Shown: positions 12,001-18,149, counted from the first letter of the stretch. The stretch is DNA of 64,000 bases from JAVJSD01 sp040219575 (GCA_040219575.1 JAVJSD010000142.1:60046-124045); one strand, 5' to 3'. Numbers and translations: made by a program. The notes: generated by a model not told the origin, from the sequence alone.

Positions 12001-12841
12001 CGTCCCCCTCGGTCTCCATGTCGCTGTACGGCGTCAGGTCGACCGTGGCGCTGCTGCTGCCGCTGAAGATGGTGACGTAGCCGCTGAGGTAGTCGTAGTC
12101 GCTGCCGCTCATCGCGGTGCCCCCCACGCTGTAGCCGATCATCACATCGCCGGCGGCGGGCGACGACAGTGAAATCGTGTACTGGCCGCTGGTGGGGCCG
12201 GTCTCGGTGGCGAGCGGATCGTTGGCCGTGATGTTGGCTTGCAAGGCGTCGTAGATCTGCGCCGTGCGACTCGACGGAGTCAGGACGTTGTACTCGGTGG
12301 GATTGCTGTCGACGATCGAAACAATCACCGATTCCGACGGCAATTCCGTCACTGCGTCGCTGATGGGCACGATCTCGAGCGCCACGCTGTTCTGGCCGGA
12401 CGAGAAGACAACATAATCGTCGCTCAACGGCGACCCGTTGGCGTACACGTCGTAGTCGACCCCGCGCGTTGCGTCGCCGGAGAAGGCGACTTCAACCGAA
12501 AGCGACCCGGACGCCGATCCGCTGCTATGCAGATGCAGCACGGCCGTGTTCGAGGCGGACGTGTCTTCACTGGCGACGAGGTCTTCCTGCGACGTGTCGA
12601 ACCACACGTCGGCGGCGAGGTAGACACGCTCTTCGAGCGCCTCGGGCACGACGGCCGGATGCAGCCATCGACGTCGCAGGGCCTCGCGGCGCGTGCTCGC
12701 GCCGCCGGGCTGCATGGCGAACGCGAAGAAGTCGCGCAACACCGAGTTCTTCTCCGGCGTGGGTTTGTTCGCAGCCTTGCTCTTGGCTTGGGACTTGCGT
12801 TGGGACTTCCTGGATCGCCGGTCGAGAAGTTTCTTCAACAT
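1..12841 (-). CDS. Giant exported repeat protein (Calx-beta, Ig/cadherin-like and GSY/W repeats), C-terminus outside window
   Basis: One open minus-strand frame of at least 4280 codons runs off the left edge. I checked the frame near 12840, 9037, 5000, 3646 and 58 and it is the same at each. The start is probably the ATG at 12841, with AAGGG seven bases upstream; an in-frame ATG at 12847 is the alternative. The N-terminus is Lys/Arg-rich and has LEERVYLAAD at about residues 69-78, the LEPR-type motif of exported planctomycete giants. Residues about 80-200 form a Calx-beta-like domain. About eight further 111-residue Calx-beta repeats follow to about residue 1085, then PKD-like segments (YGDG, TVTV motifs), then about eleven Ig/cadherin-like repeats (YTPDA, DSFTFTVTD) from about 1410 to 2700. 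From about 2715 to the edge there are Gly/Ser/Tyr/Trp-rich repeats. By analogy with such proteins it should be cell-surface or extracellular, in adhesion or wall structure; that role is inferred. Long plus-strand ORFs here are shadows. Confidence 0.9.
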   Translation of the reverse strand, partial: MLKKLLDRRSRKSQRKSQAKSKAANKPTPEKNSVLRDFFAFAMQPGGASTRREALRRRWLHPAVVPEALEERVYLAADVWFDTSQEDLVASEDTSASNTAVLHLHSSGSASGSLSVEVAFSGDATRGVDYDVYANGSPLSDDYVVFSSGQNSVALEIVPISDAVTELPSESVIVSIVDSNPTEYNVLTPSSRTAQIYDALQANITANDPLATETGPTSGQYTISLSSPAAGDVMIGYSVGGTAMSGSDYDYLSGYVTIFSGSSSATVDLTPYSDMETEGDETVVLSLTSGSGYTVGSSSSATVTIQDAVAPEANITANDPLATETGPTSGQYTISLSSPAAGDVMIGYSVGGTAMSGSDYDYLSGYVTIFSGSSSATVDLTPYSDMETEGDETVLLSLTPGSGYTVGSSSSATVTIQDAVAPEANITANDPLATETGPTSGQYTISLSSPAAGDVMIGYSVGGTAMSGSDYDYLSGYVTIFSGSSSATVDLTPYSDMETEGDETVVLSLTSGSGYTVGSSSSATVTIEDAAAPEVTVTANQPNAAESGPVNGQFTISLAAPVMFDTTVNYSVGGTAMSGSDYDFLSGYVTIYSGSTSATVDVTPYSDMEMEGDETVVLTLTPGSGYLVGTQDSAVVTIEDTPALEASISANQPSAAEAGPTNGQFTVSLSDLAPTDISITYTISGTAAEGFDFDYLMGSATIMSGTSSAVIDVAVFDDLDSEGDETVILTIQSGMDYVLGSSTQAAVTIVDDDVPPEADIAATTPSTTEGSATPGQVTISLSSAPLAATTVTYTISGTAGDGDYAAISGEAFFDVGVTSVSIDVDAVDDVNFEGSETVVFTLSSGVGYTLGAGAQATVVINDNDLADPEVALVSDTSTISESAGQGQFSVSLPGVTSSDLVVSYSVAGTATADKDYTQLAGSVTIAAGASSAIIAVAPIDDVNQEGSETVELTLTSGTGYAVGASDVDTITILDNDAADPQLTIEAATPYAYEFGPIAGELTISLPGVTSTDLTVNYTVAGTAVAGADYTALPGSVTIPAGASSAVISILPVDDGVSEDLESVELTLAAGVGYTLGGTDAATVMIGDLLPVLTVDAGADATINEGSTLDQAGSFNDTGGVSWTATVDYGEGDPVESLTLNPDGSFTLDHTYASEGTFTVTVEVTSDDARVETDTLVVTVQNVAPTVALGDDLTIAPGGGITAAGSFTDPGLDAWSATVDYGDGYGPQSLTLNADKTFALSNVYGYAGAFTVTVMVSDADGGSGSDTLIVTVDEPPMLDLDENNSSGDYYDGFTNVFVEDGGPVAVADSDAVIIDYDGGDLTWMTAVLTNAWDYGDESLTADTTGTNIQADFVDGVLSLTGLDTQANYQQVLRSLRYENSSAGPLAIDRVITVAAGSELGDSNTVTSTISIQLVNDAPTAVDSSVFVGRDTSTTLMLGDDGDPETTQQLTLTLIDGPSHGSLGGFNSSGGFIWYLPDAEYVGPDSITYQLTDEGGLTSDVATMSLTVMPANNAPTGDGQSVSTAEETGLAVSLTGDDGDDSAAQVLTYAIASQPTHGTLSDFDPSTGAVTYTPDVDFVGEDVFTFVVTDDAAVGWEALTSAPATVTVTVTPTNDAPVADSQSVGVGVETPATIVLGHDGDAEVEQSLTLNVVAAPAHGVLSGFDPISGEVLYTPDVGYEGVDSFSYTLTDDAAAGAPVALSSGAATVSIEVSSAPAATAANLSTDEDTPLAITLVGDDGDPNSVKELVFTLVEAPAHGAISNFDAATGQLQYTPDADYNGADSLKFTVGYLTPSGVAVTSSAVSVQISINAVNDRPFQNTPEITIAKDSSTLLILGDDGDGEVEQQLTLTITAAPQHGTLTGFDPVTGEVVYTPDAGFVGDDSFSFTLTDDAAAGPAAALVSEESTAFITVAELPVADDQTFTINEDASQSLTLTAQPGDAMSSVEYVLLANPLHGEITSFNPQTGALTYTPLDEYQGVDQFTFAAFDVDAEGYSNGLWSAPATITFTVDAVNDAPLGDAAEAVTAQDLPVEITLTGVDGDSEVEQTLTFAIQDQPLHGVISDFAPATGYLLYTPNAGYNGPDSFTFTVTDDAIAGGSAATSSPATVDITVAPLPTADPSSVSTTEDTPISFTVSGAAGDPNQTSSLQYILVASPEHGTITALDPLTGQMTYTPDANYAGADSLTFMVVDDLGAPGMSIAGQAVTVDITVTGVNDAPHAADLTAEVSEGVPAVLALGDDGDAEEAQALTLNVSTAPSNGTLTGFDAQTGEVVYTPNGGFIGSDSFTFTLTDAAGLTSTTATATINVLEVNHAPTAEPQGLATDEDVGVSFTLAGDDGDGGGQTLTYEIVTLPARGVIVGFDAAAGTGQYIPDADYNGVDTFEFVVGDGDAFSAPAAVGVTVNAANDAPTAEDLDAGVLEDQSTELSLLGDDGDAERSQVLTYAIVDAPLHGVITNFDSATGQFTYTPAANYDGTDSFTYQVTDDATAGGGALTSNTATVSLLVAAVDFTTVALSQAATTNEDEAVMIQLGGEGNPDAVQDLTFAISGAPTNGALTYLNTSTGEVVYTPDAGFTGVDSFTFTLTDNASGAAATTATVSIEVKPVGAAPVAVDDAVTVRGNDGQILLDVLGNDSYASTSEIEIVSVSTPSTGTVSIVAGTPGAAGAEGRDRILFTPAAGQLGAVSFTYTIEDETSAQSTATVQTTVAADGDRGSDGGISIGGAGFDVQKESNFVPLILGNFSTSYALTTSFVNTWTDSGGVAHNGVGTQTYTTSIIVSLSPNGDWTYSEIGTWSYDVTAGDVHVWGGYNYAFHAGDVAGAQYFMLTLNSNDWYSTTVSASGGDAANGFISTGSASGHQQKTLFMSKTSNLAGTVAIGSTTSRTTSQHSGSVDYWRETPGGGVTGHSDSSGSTSDFITMNVFWTMGATGLWMGNGTVFGMGNGGDGQSYQEGGTYQVDIMSGTLNGGGTSSSRYNYMLLGSLDPTLGWVASGSGDIQQRSATQSSFAGSGSYSRSGSDADGAWSAAGDAVESGSSRNRTETNFEIDLVNDIWVVSDGDTTSDGESNQDYAYSGSGAYSRSFSSGGTEWSVSGSSQEFGSNYSRSQQSIQGDWNGVGWNKTGAASTEGGDMSFNSYSGSGSFAQDLKDKDGSVSGQVRGTRWESGVEQQQNVNQTTSLLGPNDVWVTVGVGSGTSDRFTQSSYSASGSSVFDRVRRTTRVSGGQDTSKTSDSEWTLANGQWTLSGGTGTTEENSYSQGEYSGSGTYSVTSNSGISGGGQRWSRTEVTRYDAGDNSSNASYQIESSVVDGAWQISGGSGSGDGNTHVESSYTASGSYGYQKDGNTVSGSLGGEGGNSYSDEYTTQANWNAGVWTRTGSASGEQSNSSHNWSSGSGTYRKEVDEGDNASTMEGTITEDNDSQQSQSSEWETALTSEAGWTPGSGGGFLGTLTSGSGSSSGSTENNWSLSASGTYFHMVNRSDIRGTSTTNSQRHNESEWSKQTQVVDGAWKAVGGSSSASGFNSAETSFSGSGNYSRDDERGYYRGTITESGGTETRFEYSTNATIDGDGQWDKSGSASGTNNSSNTQTRTVANASYRRHIAGGEVSGSFFDNEVVTNRSEFESGFTLDDNDQWVLSSGSGSTYEGAGGGQSFAGSGSYSLIGFSVIDPGQFVGWTVNGTITEAGGWSATNGRGQELSVQDGEWVVTSNSGSGTYGEFSDFGNSASGSYLRGGVSGTFSRQQTDNTSEDFTFSLSGEGEEDISHAGSGSSQESHDYQWSTSGAGAYVYAGVAGTLEESGGGGNGRSMQLTYERDADGEWRIASGDADSYSSMERGATFSGSKTTSSSGDENGGTWSYTGTTTFDITETSRASDDGAWSYDAAEKTWSQTSGASEFNLQGDSLVSHSGSGVYTSPLAGGAVSGQFSRDEESTGDYNLTSTSTFSDGAWTSNGSGSANTNVESNSQFSGTGSYVAGNISGTIQESGDDNVSRESHKEYRLFGKDWKVRGDKSAATNGSFDYSLEGSGTYSRAVAGGTIDGTESESGSISQAYDYNAEWQLGAQNQWVLVGGSGGTSGDGQYSFSSSGSGNYSVPFEGGETIDGTVEESRSEDAQYNFSFDSQVASRDWVTTGSGDANGSSAYSFSYQGGGAHSYSNSNANGSSNYSSELTEEGGNGGGSEFSHSWQEDADGAVSWVTDSTSTSWASGSYTYSASGDSEGTYSTGDVDAGNGTRDTWTSEFENEISETFAWSGEAAYHEEFSDDELTSWSEASGSGAGSGYADYYSYNSW
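11222..12230 (-). repeat. Three near-identical 333-bp tandem repeats inside the giant gene
   Basis: The string gatcgttggccgtgatgttg recurs at 11551, 11884 and 12217, exactly 333 bp apart, and a diverged copy continues the register at about 11222. 333 bp is 111 codons, one Calx-beta domain. The last three copies differ at only a few bases, while copies further downstream in the gene (below 11222) keep the spacing but have diverged. This fits recent in-frame duplication or gene conversion at the N-terminal end of an older array. Copy number may vary between strains, and short-read assemblies could collapse the array. Confidence 0.9.
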
Positions 12842-13472
12842 GCCCATACCCTTGGGATTGCGACTTGACGGTGGAGTCGGCGCGCAGCGCGAGCGCCGCG
12901 GTTTCGCCGCGTTTCAAATACGCAACTCGCCGGCGTGAAAACACCGGCACATCCAATCCTGACGAGTCCCAGGACGCACCGCTGGCGCAGCTACCTGCGG
13001 AATGTCAAACTCCGAGGTGAATCGCTAGAGGCCGCCTGAGCCGAATGTCCTAACGCCCATTCGCTTAAGAAAAGGTTTGCCGCCGAACCTGATGACAGTC
13101 GGACCGAGCAGGCGAAGACAAGAGAAGCTTGTTTTCGAATTCTGCCTTGCCGCCGTCACGCATCCGAAAACTTGACAGTCGCGGATTGTACTGGTCGACA
13201 TGAAACTGTCAAACTATTTCTCAAGAATTTCTTCCAAATCATACCTGTAGGGGGTAGTCGAAATGCCTGATTGAATGGACTCGTGCGCGCATTCGCGACA
13301 TCGTGTCGGTGCAACGTGTCGAAGTCGGCCGCGTCGACAACAACACACATCGTCGCGCATGTTTTCTAGGATGCATTTCGAGCACCGACTCGCGCGACTG
13401 GCAGCCGCGTCGCCAGGCTGTTAGAAAGCGTGGCGATCACGCGCAGCACGTTTCCTCCACACCGCCAGATGC
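12842..13472. other. Divergent intergenic region of 631 bp
   Basis: This region separates the giant minus-strand gene from the plus-strand AmpG-like gene. It holds the predicted promoter and palindrome at 13172-13212. I see no convincing coding frame: the short ORFs here are Arg-rich and have no recognisable start signals. I see no clear riboswitch or RNA fold in the long leader 12842-13178, although a hairpin-like GCCGGTG/CACGCCGGC segment lies near 12920-12940. Confidence 0.6.
13185..13212 (-). promoter_or_regulatory. Predicted sigma-70-type promoter of the giant gene
   Basis: On the minus strand a perfect -35 box TTGACA (13212-13207) is followed by a 16-base spacer and a -10 box TACAAT (13190-13185). 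Transcription would start near 13178 and give a leader of about 340 nt before the ATG at 12841. The -35 box is part of an inverted repeat, TTGACAGT (13172-13179) and ACTGTCAA (13205-13212), whose arms flank the -10 box, so the site could also bind a dimeric regulator. The box match is seen in the sequence; activity is inferred. Confidence 0.55.
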
Positions 13473-14714
13473 ATGGACTTTCTCGCCACGCCGACCCGGC
13501 GTCGAATTCTGTTCACCGCGCTGTATTTCAGCGAGGGAGCGCCGGTCGGATTCTTGTGGATCGCCATTCCCACGCTGCTCCGCTCGCGGAACGTCGATGT
13601 CGCCTCGATCACGGCCGTCACCTCGTTGTTGGTGGCGCCGTGGACGTTGAAGTTCCTCTGGGCGCCGCTGCTGGACGTCTGTCGTGGAGCCCGTTGGGGC
13701 TATCGCCATTGGATTCTGCTCAGCCAGACCTTGATGACGCTCACGCTCGCGCCGCTGCTGGCCTTCGACCTGCGGGGCGACATCGAGCAGCAACTCACTT
13801 GGCTCACTCCGCTGCTCGTGCTGCACGCCGTGTTCGCCTCCACCCAGGACGCCGCGATCGACGGCCTGTGCATCGCCTCCACCGAATCGGTGGAACGCGG
13901 ACGGCTCAATGGTTGGATGCAGGCGGGCTTCCGCGTCGGCATGGCGCTGCTGGGAGGGGGTGTGCTGCTGCTGGTCGACGACATCGGTTTTCGCGGCGCC
14001 GTGGCTTGCCTGGTCGCGGTGACCGGCTGTTCGATGCTGCTGATCGCGATGTCGCATGCCTCGCGGCACGACGAACCAAGGCTGCACATCGCCCGCCGGG
14101 CGCGGTTGTCGCTCTTGGCGATCGGCCGTGTGTTGCGATCCCCCACGACCTGGCTCGGCATCTTGTTCGCATTGACGGCGGGCGCGGCGTTCGAGGCGTC
14201 GGGCGCGATCGAGGGGCCCCTGCTGTTGGATCGCGGCTTCTCGAAGCAGGCGATCGGGGCCTATCAATCGGGGCCGAAGATCGTGTTGATCGTGATCGGT
14301 TCGCTGCTGGGAGGCTGGTCGGCCGACTACGTGCCGCGGCGATTGCTGGTGGCGCTCGCGCTGTCGGTCAACATCGCCTCGGTCGCGGCCCTGGCCGGCG
14401 GCGACCTGGCCTTCCGCGGCCAGCACGGCGCGCATCTGCTGGTGCTGGCGAGCCTGGTCGCCTTCACGACCGGTGTGTTCCTGGCCTCCTCTTACGCCCT
14501 GCTGATGGACCTTACCGCACGGCGCGTCGCCGCGACGCAATTCAGCGCCTATATGAGCGCCGGCAACGGCTGCGAGTCGTGGTCCACCTACGCGGTCGGC
14601 CTGCTGATTGCACCCTACGGCTACCCCTTCAGCTTGCTGACGATGTGCGCCCTCTCGCTGGGAACCGTGCCGCTGGTCCTCTTGCTGCGCCCCCGCTCGA
14701 AGGTTGATGGCTGA
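13473..14714 (+). CDS. MFS permease, AmpG-like
   Basis: A 413-residue, very hydrophobic protein with about twelve predicted membrane segments. It opens with a short cytoplasmic tail followed by LYFSEGAPVGFLW, and has QDAAIDGLC near residue 130. Both resemble the AmpG/PAT branch of the major facilitator superfamily, whose members import muropeptides or similar solutes across the inner membrane. Length is normal for this branch. It stands alone: the upstream neighbour is divergent and the downstream gene is convergent, so no pathway partner is adjacent. The substrate cannot be told from the sequence. Confidence 0.8.
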   Translation: MDFLATPTRRRILFTALYFSEGAPVGFLWIAIPTLLRSRNVDVASITAVTSLLVAPWTLKFLWAPLLDVCRGARWGYRHWILLSQTLMTLTLAPLLAFDLRGDIEQQLTWLTPLLVLHAVFASTQDAAIDGLCIASTESVERGRLNGWMQAGFRVGMALLGGGVLLLVDDIGFRGAVACLVAVTGCSMLLIAMSHASRHDEPRLHIARRARLSLLAIGRVLRSPTTWLGILFALTAGAAFEASGAIEGPLLLDRGFSKQAIGAYQSGPKIVLIVIGSLLGGWSADYVPRRLLVALALSVNIASVAALAGGDLAFRGQHGAHLLVLASLVAFTTGVFLASSYALLMDLTARRVAATQFSAYMSAGNGCESWSTYAVGLLIAPYGYPFSLLTMCALSLGTVPLVLLLRPRSKVDG

Positions 14715-14892
14715 TTCGCGGCCTTCAACTCGAGAAAATTAGAGCCAACGGAGAATACCGCTCAGGCCTCTGACGGGCGCACCCAGCCAAGGTGACGCGA
14801 AATACACACTGAATGCGCGTCTGGCGCGCGGACGCCGGGATAGGATGAAAAGAGCGGCGCGTCCTGTGACGCCGCCGATTAGCGTCCGGGGT

Positions 14893-14988
14893 GGTGAATT
14901 GCGTGGTGGTGAAGCGGGTGAATTCACCACAAACGCGCAACGGGTAGGGGGTGGCGGTGAATTGGGGTGGTGAATTGAATGGTGAATT
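14893..14988. repeat. Cluster of five GGTGAATT motifs
   Basis: GGTGAATT occurs at 14893, 14917, 14956, 14969 and 14981. The copy at 14917 is part of the palindrome GGTGAATTCACC. This lies in the 413-bp gap 14715-15127 between the convergent AmpG-like and cpaE genes. ORFs across the cluster (for example 14725-15114 on the minus strand) are low-complexity Pro/Arg/Thr-rich and look non-coding. Confidence 0.7.
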
Positions 14989-15034
14989 CGAATTCTTGGG
15001 CAGCCCGCAGACCGACGCCGCATCCGACTTGGCA

Positions 15035-15097
15035 GGCGTCAACCCTGGCGAGCCCCTGGGCGTCAACCGTGGCGAGCCCCTGGGCGTCAGCCAGGGG
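15035..15097. repeat. 24-bp tandem repeat ending in a hairpin
   Basis: A unit beginning GGCGTCAACC and ending GCGAGCCCCT is repeated at exact 24-bp spacing, starting at 15035, 15059 and 15083; the last copy is partial. The end forms the perfect hairpin CCCCTGG (15077-15083), loop GCGTCAG, CCAGGGG (15091-15097). It lies just past the stop of cpaE and could act as a transcription stop for that minus-strand operon, although no T-run is visible. Confidence 0.7.
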
Positions 15098-15127
15098 TGC
15101 TCCGCGCCAAGCAACAGCGCCTCGCCG

Positions 15128-16333
15128 TTACGACTTGGCCTTCCCCTTGGAGAAGAAGTTGAACCAACTCTTGGTGCCGGCGGAGTCCTCCTCGAGGTGC
15201 GACTCCTCGCCGGTCAGACTGTCGGCCAGCGTCACCACGGCGTGCGTGATCGCGGCCCGCGGCGCCTGCTCGATCAGCGGCACACCGTTGTTGCGGACTT
15301 CGACCATCACGCGATAGTCGTTGGGCAACTGCCAGTAGATGTCCTTGCCCAACGTCTCCTGCGCCTTCTTGAGGCTGATCTGTCCGGTATCGAGGCCGAC
15401 GCGGTTGACCACGATCTTGACCTTGTCCTTGAGGTCGTCGACTTCCTCGAACGACATCATCAGCCGCACGACGTTCCGCAGGCACGGCAGATCGAGTTGC
15501 GTGACCATCAACACGTGATTGGCCTGCTGCATGGCGGCCATGTCGAGATCGTTATAGGCTTTCGAAATGTCGAGGATCAAATGCGTGAACGAGGCCTTCA
15601 TCAAGCCCAACACGCGCTGCAGGCCGTCGACGGTGATCAACTGCGAATCCTGAAGCTGCACCGGCCGCGGCAGCAGGTACAGGCCCGAGGAATGTTTGGT
15701 GAGCGATCGTTTGAGCAGCGTGAAGTCGAGCCGCGAGATGTTCTGCGCGACGTCGACCAGCGTGTAGTCGGGGATCGTGTCGAGGAACACGTCGGCGTCG
15801 CCCAGCGACAGATCGAGGTCGACCAGCGCGACGCTTTTCTCCGGTTGGCTGGCCAGCACGCATCCAAGGTTCACCGCCAGGCTGGTGGAGCCGACGCCGC
15901 CGGTGCCGCCGGCCACGGCGATCACCGTGCAACTGCGCGGTTTGCCCCCGTGGTCGAGCCGCTGATTGCCGATCCGCTCCAGCGCCGAGACAAGATCCTG
16001 CACCCCGATCGGGTGCGTGAGGAACTCCTTGGCGCCGGCCCGCATCGACTGCAGGATCAGTTGCCCGTCGCTCGAACCGCTGACCACCAGAATGCTGCAC
16101 GACGGCGCCGAAGTTCGCAGCGTCGTGATCAGCGAGAGGGCCTTGTTGTGGTCGGCGTCGATGCAGACCACGCTGATGTCGGGATTGGTTTGCCCGACGA
16201 CGTCGGCGAAGAACTCGTAGCGCGAGCACTCCGCCTCGAGCCACACCACGTCCATCCCCAGCAACATCGACTTGAGCGATTCGCGGGTTTGATCGTTGGG
16301 ATCGACGATGGCGAGTCGAAGTACGTTACTCAT
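15128..16333 (-). CDS. cpaE: Tad/Flp pilus assembly protein CpaE/TadZ (ParA/MinD-like ATPase)
   Basis: A 401-residue protein. Residues about 5-125 form a CheY-like receiver-type fold (LRLAIVDPND at the start, SILVVSG and GAKEFLTHP later). A ParA/MinD-like ATPase domain follows, with a deviant Walker A, GGTGGVGSTSLAVNLG, near residue 145 that has Ser/Thr where most ParA proteins have Lys, and VALVDLDLSLGDADVF as the A-prime/Walker B region. This is the usual CpaE/TadZ architecture; the protein places the Tad secretion machine at the pole or membrane. It is the last gene of the minus-strand cluster, about 100 bp after cpaC. The ATPase gene cpaF/tadA that usually follows is absent: a hairpin and a convergent gene come next. 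Confidence 0.9.
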   Translation of the reverse strand: MSNVLRLAIVDPNDQTRESLKSMLLGMDVVWLEAECSRYEFFADVVGQTNPDISVVCIDADHNKALSLITTLRTSAPSCSILVVSGSSDGQLILQSMRAGAKEFLTHPIGVQDLVSALERIGNQRLDHGGKPRSCTVIAVAGGTGGVGSTSLAVNLGCVLASQPEKSVALVDLDLSLGDADVFLDTIPDYTLVDVAQNISRLDFTLLKRSLTKHSSGLYLLPRPVQLQDSQLITVDGLQRVLGLMKASFTHLILDISKAYNDLDMAAMQQANHVLMVTQLDLPCLRNVVRLMMSFEEVDDLKDKVKIVVNRVGLDTGQISLKKAQETLGKDIYWQLPNDYRVMVEVRNNGVPLIEQAPRAAITHAVVTLADSLTGEESHLEEDSAGTKSWFNFFSKGKAKS

Positions 16334-16433
16334 CGGGGGTTTGCTCTACATCCTTTGTGCGCCGCGAACGCAAATCCGACCGTGGCCGCCCGCGCGGGGA
16401 AGAGGTACCGACGGACGGCGGCCAGAGTACTTA

Positions 16434-18149
16434 CTATTTTAGCACGTCGTAACCGATCGGCCCGATGAGTGTTGGTTCGGCGCCCCGCGATGTGGAGGGC
16501 GCCGCCTGACGCGCCGGAGCGCGGTCGTACGGGTTGTAGCGACTGGGCGTCGCGGCCGGCTGGCCGTACTGCTGCGCAGCGGCCGGCCGCTGTTGATAGC
16601 TGGCGTTGATCGACCGCTGCGGCATGCCGCGGTAGCTCGCGCCGCTTTCGGCCGGCGCCGCGTTGCCGTTGTTGACGGGATTCGAAATCGAGGCGCCGCC
16701 CGAGGGCAGCACTTCGGGCGAAACGCCCGGCATCATCCCCGAGGAAGGATACGAGACGCCTTGCACCGACGAGAAATCGCCTTCGTTGCAGCACTTGGGC
16801 ACTTCGATATAGCCACGCCCGTACAACTCGGCGTCGCTGGGGCTGGTGGTGAATTCGCCGGGGCCGCAGGAGGGCACTTCGTGGGGATCCATGGCGTCGA
16901 CAAACTGCGGCGTAACGAGGATCAAGAGTTCAATTTCATTCACCGTCTCCTCCACGCGGCGGAAGAAGGCGCCAGCCCAGGGGATATCGGAGAGCAGCGG
17001 AATGCCGGTGTTCTCGGCCTCGGTGCGGCGTTGGATCAAACCGGCCAGGGCCAACGTCTGACCGGCCCGCATTTCGACGCCCGTATCCACGCGCCGGCTG
17101 CGAAGGCCGGGCGTGCCGGTGACGGCGTCGGCCAGGTCGTTGGCGATCTCGGTGATCTCGGGGCGCACTTCCAACCGCACCTTGCCGTTGCCCAGCACGA
17201 TCGGCACGAAGTCGATCGTCGTGCCGAACTCGCGATACTCCACCGACGTGACGCCGAGTCCCGCCGACACGGGCACCGGAATCTGGCCGCCGGAGTTGAA
17301 ACTGGCGGGCCGGCCGCTGACGGTCACCAGCGTCGGTTCGGCCAGCAACTTGGCGAGGTTGTTTTGCCGCAAGGCCGCAATGAAGGAGCCGAACTGATTG
17401 TTGCCGTCGAACAGGGCGAACTGCACGGTGCCGCCGCCGCCCACACGACCGTTGCTGGCCGCCAGCGCCGCCGTATCCACCAGCCCGTTGACGTTCGAGA
17501 TGATGCGGTCGCCGCTGAAGAGCACGGCCCAGTCGATGCCCAGCGCCCGCATCTTCGTCCGCGACACCTCCAGCACCTTCACATGCAGCAGCACCGTCTG
17601 CACGCCCCCCACCGTCATGTTGTTGATCACGTTGGGGTAGAAGTCCTGGGCGATGGTCACGATGCGGCTGACATCGTCGGCCTTGGGAACGTAGCCGGAG
17701 AGGATCACACTGCCGCGGCTGGTGCCGTTGCTGGGGCGAACCTCGACCCGGGCGTCCTTGAACAAGTGATTGAGCGTGTTCTGCAATTCACGGGCGTCGC
17801 CGTAAATCAGCACGTCGATGGAGTGAACGTTGTTGTTCTCGTCCCAGATGTTGATCTCGGTGATGCCCGGCGTGCGGGCGGAGACCTGAATCTGGTTGGG
17901 CGCCAGGGGCGTGGCGGAGACCACGTTGGGGTTGTTGACCAACAACCGCGGCGCGTTGAAATCGAGGGTTAGAATGCGACTGGTGTTGACGATCATTTCC
18001 AGCCGCTGGGCGGGACCGCTGACGCGGAAGTGCACGGGTTGCGAGCCTTGCGGCTGCGCCACGGCGTGCGAGGGGATCCAAAGCATGCTCGCCGTCGAGG
18101 CGACGAGGGTCATGACGGCGATCTTCACCGTCGAGCGTGCGTGCAACAT
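16434..18149 (-). CDS. cpaC: Tad/Flp pilus outer-membrane secretin CpaC/RcpA
   Basis: A 571-residue protein with a signal peptide (hydrophobic stretch ending SHAVAQ), an N-terminal pilus/secretin domain (LTLDFNAPRLLVNNPNVV) and a BON-like segment (VILSGYVPKADDVSRIV). The C-terminal secretin domain has SGRPASFNSGGQIPVPV, EYREFGTTIDFVP and MRAGQTLALAGLIQRR, hallmark motifs of type II/IV pilus secretins. After LLILVTPQFVDAMDP there is a Pro/Ser/Gln-rich tail of about 140 residues. The protein forms the outer-membrane channel for the Flp pilus. It lies between cpaB and cpaE in the same direction, as in other tad loci. Confidence 0.92.
   Translation of the reverse strand: MLHARSTVKIAVMTLVASTASMLWIPSHAVAQPQGSQPVHFRVSGPAQRLEMIVNTSRILTLDFNAPRLLVNNPNVVSATPLAPNQIQVSARTPGITEINIWDENNNVHSIDVLIYGDARELQNTLNHLFKDARVEVRPSNGTSRGSVILSGYVPKADDVSRIVTIAQDFYPNVINNMTVGGVQTVLLHVKVLEVSRTKMRALGIDWAVLFSGDRIISNVNGLVDTAALAASNGRVGGGGTVQFALFDGNNQFGSFIAALRQNNLAKLLAEPTLVTVSGRPASFNSGGQIPVPVSAGLGVTSVEYREFGTTIDFVPIVLGNGKVRLEVRPEITEIANDLADAVTGTPGLRSRRVDTGVEMRAGQTLALAGLIQRRTEAENTGIPLLSDIPWAGAFFRRVEETVNEIELLILVTPQFVDAMDPHEVPSCGPGEFTTSPSDAELYGRGYIEVPKCCNEGDFSSVQGVSYPSSGMMPGVSPEVLPSGGASISNPVNNGNAAPAESGASYRGMPQRSINASYQQRPAAAQQYGQPAATPSRYNPYDRAPARQAAPSTSRGAEPTLIGPIGYDVLK

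Noticed and set aside
10088..12172. Plus-strand open frame of 694 codons with repeats
   Set aside because: It is the shadow of the 333-bp Calx-beta array; the Arg/His-rich translation has no family features.
11222..12230. CRISPR-like regular repeat
   Set aside because: The repeat unit is 333 bp, has no unique spacers and keeps an open reading frame as a protein domain.
14725..15114. Minus-strand frame of 129 codons with LTPRGSP repeats
   Set aside because: The repeats come from the 24-bp DNA tandem array. There is no ribosome-binding site, and the composition is that of intergenic DNA.
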